NCBI GenBank assembly: GCA_963715045.1
Contig: CAVQRC010000022.1
Coordinates: forward strand, 1 to 48,783
DNA: 48,783 nt
DNA from: CAVQRC01 sp963715045
Lineage (GTDB): Bacteria > Planctomycetota > Planctomycetia > Pirellulales > Lacipirellulaceae
Reading direction: 5' to 3'
The number at the start of each line of letters is the position of its first letter. Position 1 is the first letter of the stretch. The position numbers and the translations under genes are program-made. Shown piece after piece: positions 46,837 to 48,783 of the stretch. Under the pieces are notes generated by a model, which was given only the letters and a program-made list of their open reading frames with translations, ran no database searches and was not told the DNA's origin.

Positions 46837-46992
46837 ATTCCCTGTTCCGGCTCTGTCGAAAGCTCGCCAGGGCCCACTTCGATGTGTCAGGACCGCACAC
46901 CGGATTCCTGGCCTCGCGAAATCTGTCTCCTGCATTCGCCTGCTCAAGAGCCACGGGCAGCATCCAGAGTGCCGCTCTGGTGCCCTTTCACT

Positions 46993-47007
46993 TGGCACGC
47001 AAATTGC
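46993..47007 (+). promoter_or_regulatory. sigma-54 promoter upstream of amrB
   Basis: TGGCACGCAAATTGC, preceded by T, matches the -24 element YTGGCACG and the -12 element TTGC without mismatch; GG and GC are ten bases apart. The predicted start is near 47019, about 47 bp before the amrB ATG. The rest of 46837-47065 holds no recognisable gene. Confidence 0.65.
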
Positions 47008-47065
47008 GGCCAACGGCGTCACGAGCCACGAGATTCAGCGGCCCGAAGATGAGTGAGTCATCACG

Positions 47066-47863
47066 ATGCATGGCCTCGCGAAACATGTTCGCCCGACGGC
47101 AGCGGCCGGAAGGTTCTACTCGGCCGAGCCAGCCGCATTGCGGCGCGAGGTGGCGGGTCTTCTCCGCACGGCGGAACCGAACGGCCCTCATCCCAAAGCC
47201 CTGGTCGTTCCCCACGCTGCCTATCGTTATTCCGGGCCGGTGGCGGCCAGCGGGTTCGCGTTGTTGACGCCAGTTCGCCGCAGCATTGAGCGGGTCGTCT
47301 TGTTGGGACCTTCGCACCACGTGCCATTCTTTGGTTTGGCGATGAGCGACGACGACGCGTTTGCCACGCCGCTTGGCACGATTCCGCTCGACACGCACTC
47401 CATGGAGATGTTGCTCCGACGGCCACAGGTCCACCTGCTGGAAGAAGCCCATCGACGGGAGCACAGTCTTGAAATGCAACTGCCGTTCCTGCAATTGGTA
47501 TTGGGAGACTTCTCTCTCATTCCGTTTGCAGTAGGCCAGGCAACGGACGACGAAGTTGCGGAAGTCTTGGAACATTTCTGGGACATTGACGGAGTCTTGA
47601 TTGTTGTCAGCTCGGATTTGAGTCACTACTACGACTATTGGACCGCCCGCGGCATCGACAGCGAAACGTCACGCATGATCGAACGGTGTCAATGGAAGCA
47701 ACTCAGCGTAGATCGTGCCTGCGGCCATCGTGCAGTTCGCGGGCTGCTGAACCTGGCGAAAGCACACCACCTGCATGTCAGAACGGTCGACCTGCAAAAC
47801 TCGGGCGACGCGGGCGGTTCCGAGGAACGTGTCGTCGGATACGGCAGCTTTGTCGTGTATTGA
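47066..47863 (+). CDS. amrB: AmmeMemoRadiSam system protein B (MEMO1 family)
   Basis: 265 residues of the MEMO1-like family. The metal or active-site positions known from human MEMO1 are present: His in V-V-P-H-A-A-Y-R-Y-S-G, His in L-L-G-P-S-H-H-V and Asp/His in S-S-D-L-S-H-Y-Y, along with R-E-H-S-L-E-M-Q-L-P-F-L and the end V-V-G-Y-G-S-F. Full length, no frameshift. It is convergent with the radical SAM partner; its stop TGA ends at 47863 and the partner's stop begins at 47864, so the two stops form TGATCA. The AMMECR1 partner is not in the window. The biochemical role of the AmmeMemoRadiSam set is not established. Confidence 0.88.
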   Translation: MHGLAKHVRPTAAAGRFYSAEPAALRREVAGLLRTAEPNGPHPKALVVPHAAYRYSGPVAASGFALLTPVRRSIERVVLLGPSHHVPFFGLAMSDDDAFATPLGTIPLDTHSMEMLLRRPQVHLLEEAHRREHSLEMQLPFLQLVLGDFSLIPFAVGQATDDEVAEVLEHFWDIDGVLIVVSSDLSHYYDYWTARGIDSETSRMIERCQWKQLSVDRACGHRAVRGLLNLAKAHHLHVRTVDLQNSGDAGGSEERVVGYGSFVVY

Positions 47864-48783
47864 TCAAGAACCGGCATAATCTCGCAACCGAATCGGCAGT
47901 CGCCGGCTTCCCCAATTGCCAGGCTGAGGCGCGAAAACGCCTTCGCAACGAGTGCCACACCGTGGACAATTCGAATCGGCGGTCAGATTCCACGCGGTGA
48001 TGTCGTAATTGCTGCGGCCGATCAATCAGCTCGTGGCAAAGGTGACAGTAGGTACTTTGCCCTTCCGGATCATGAACGTTGCCCGTGTACGCGTACCACA
48101 CGCCGTTGTCCATCGCGATCTTCCGGGCACGCCGCAGCGTTGATTGCGGAGTTTGCGGTTTGTCCAGCATGTGAAAGTCGGGATGAAAGGCCAGGCATCG
48201 GCACGTCGGGCCCCAAATCATCGGTTACCCACCTGGTCATCGCATCCAGCTCCTGATCGGAGTCGTTCTCGCCCGGTATCAGCAGCGTGGTCAACTCCAG
48301 CCAGACTTGCGTGTGGTGTTTCAGGTATTTGAGCGTTTCGAGTACCGGGTCCAGATGGGCAGGCCGGATCTCGCGGTAGAACCGCTCTGTAAAAGCCTTC
48401 AGATCGACGTTGGCGGCATCCATGAACTGGTAGAACTCCGCTCGCGGTTCCGGACAGACTTCACCTGCGGCGACCGCCACCGACTGGACGCCGTATCCGT
48501 GGCACGCGATCGCCACGTCGATGGCATATTCGTGGAAGATCACAGGGTCGTTGTACGTGAAAGCGACGCTGCGGCAGCCGAGCCTTGCGGGCCGCCCGGG
48601 CGATCACGTCCGGCAGGGCCTCATCGGCCAATGTGTCGAACTCGCGGGACTTGCAGATCTCCCAGTTCTGGCAAAACTTGCAACGCAGCGGACAGCCGGA
48701 GGTCGCCAGCGAGAAGGCCCGCGTGCCCGGCAGGAAGTGGTAGAACGGCTTCTTCTCGATCGGATCGACGCAGTAGCCGCTGC
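47864..48783 (-). CDS. amrS: AmmeMemoRadiSam system radical SAM enzyme (N-terminus beyond window), three frameshifts
   Basis: The radical SAM cluster motif C-P-L-R-C-K-F-C reads from the right edge, preceded by L-A-T-S-G and followed by Q-N-W-E-I. The chain then continues in other frames: A-F-T-Y-N-D-P-V-I-F-H-E-Y (indel near 48585), V-D-L-K-A-F-T-E-R-F-Y, then L-A-F-H-P-D-F-H-M-L-D-K-P (indel near 48225), G-N-V-H-D-P-E-G-Q-S-T-Y-C-H-L-C, and after a third indel near 48030 S-N-Y-D-I-T-A-W-N-L to G-N-W-G-S-R-R-L-P-I-R-L-R-D-Y-A. Each joint restores the family sequence. The zinc-ribbon-like Cys pairs near the end (C-H-L-C and C-P-R-C) are typical. Paired with amrB as in other genomes. Confidence 0.85.

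Noticed and set aside
46805..47056. Small proteins between the dehydrogenase and amrB genes
   Set aside because: They overlap a strong hairpin and the sigma-54 promoter, and none has a motif.

Overview
The window looks like chromosomal DNA from a GC-rich planctomycete (Planctomycetota, probably a Pirellulales/Planctomycetales-type organism). The evidence is the DUF1501, PPC-domain, PSCyt2/PSD1 (DUF1549/DUF1553) and PSCyt1-WD40 gene set, plus alpha-L-fucosidase and sialidase genes, a PEP-CTERM tail, NtrC-type regulators and many intergenic palindromic repeats. No rRNA, phage, transposase or CRISPR array was seen.

Layout. 1-3.9 kb (minus): a GH29 fucosidase cut by the window edge and a diheme cytochrome c peroxidase with a PEP-CTERM tail. 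4.3-16.6 kb (plus): a planctomycetal 'cytochrome' operon, DUF1501, PPC-domain protein, two tandem copies of a PSCyt2/PSD1 gene, and a PSCyt1-WD40-coiled-coil protein; 45-bp repeat arrays follow each PSD1 copy and an 87-bp hairpin array follows the operon. 17.2-25.0 kb: a histidine kinase/NtrC pair, then a CusB-CusA type RND metal efflux pair behind a good sigma-54 promoter candidate. 25.0-27.0 kb (minus): an MtfA-type peptidase and a sialidase. 27.2-31.5 kb (plus): fatty acid desaturase and P1B-type ATPase joined by a TTGA overlap, an ABC-ATPase remnant and a HEAT-repeat protein. 31.8-36.4 kb: an HtrA protease (minus), with its own sigma-54-like promoter, divergent from a second kinase/NtrC pair. 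37.0-41.6 kb (minus): transglutaminase-like protein, coiled-coil protein, an internally deleted DUF389 gene, tRNA-Arg(TCT), a LysM protein and two small hypotheticals. 41.7-46.8 kb (plus): a D-apionate lactonase-like protein, a BASS-family transporter, an HpcH/HpaI aldolase and a D-2-hydroxyacid dehydrogenase. 47.0-48.8 kb: AmmeMemoRadiSam protein B (plus), behind a third sigma-54-type promoter, convergent with the radical SAM partner (minus, cut by the window edge).

Two themes stand out. First, two sigma-54 activator/kinase modules each sit beside a gene set with a GG-N10-GC promoter (metal efflux; periplasmic protease), and a third such promoter precedes amrB, so a small sigma-54 envelope-stress and metal regulon is a reasonable hypothesis. 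Second, about a dozen genes carry one or more single-base frameshifts although the protein continues recognisably in another frame. This density suggests residual indel errors in the sequence more than a dozen independent gene deaths, and start, stop and pseudogene calls should be read with that in mind.
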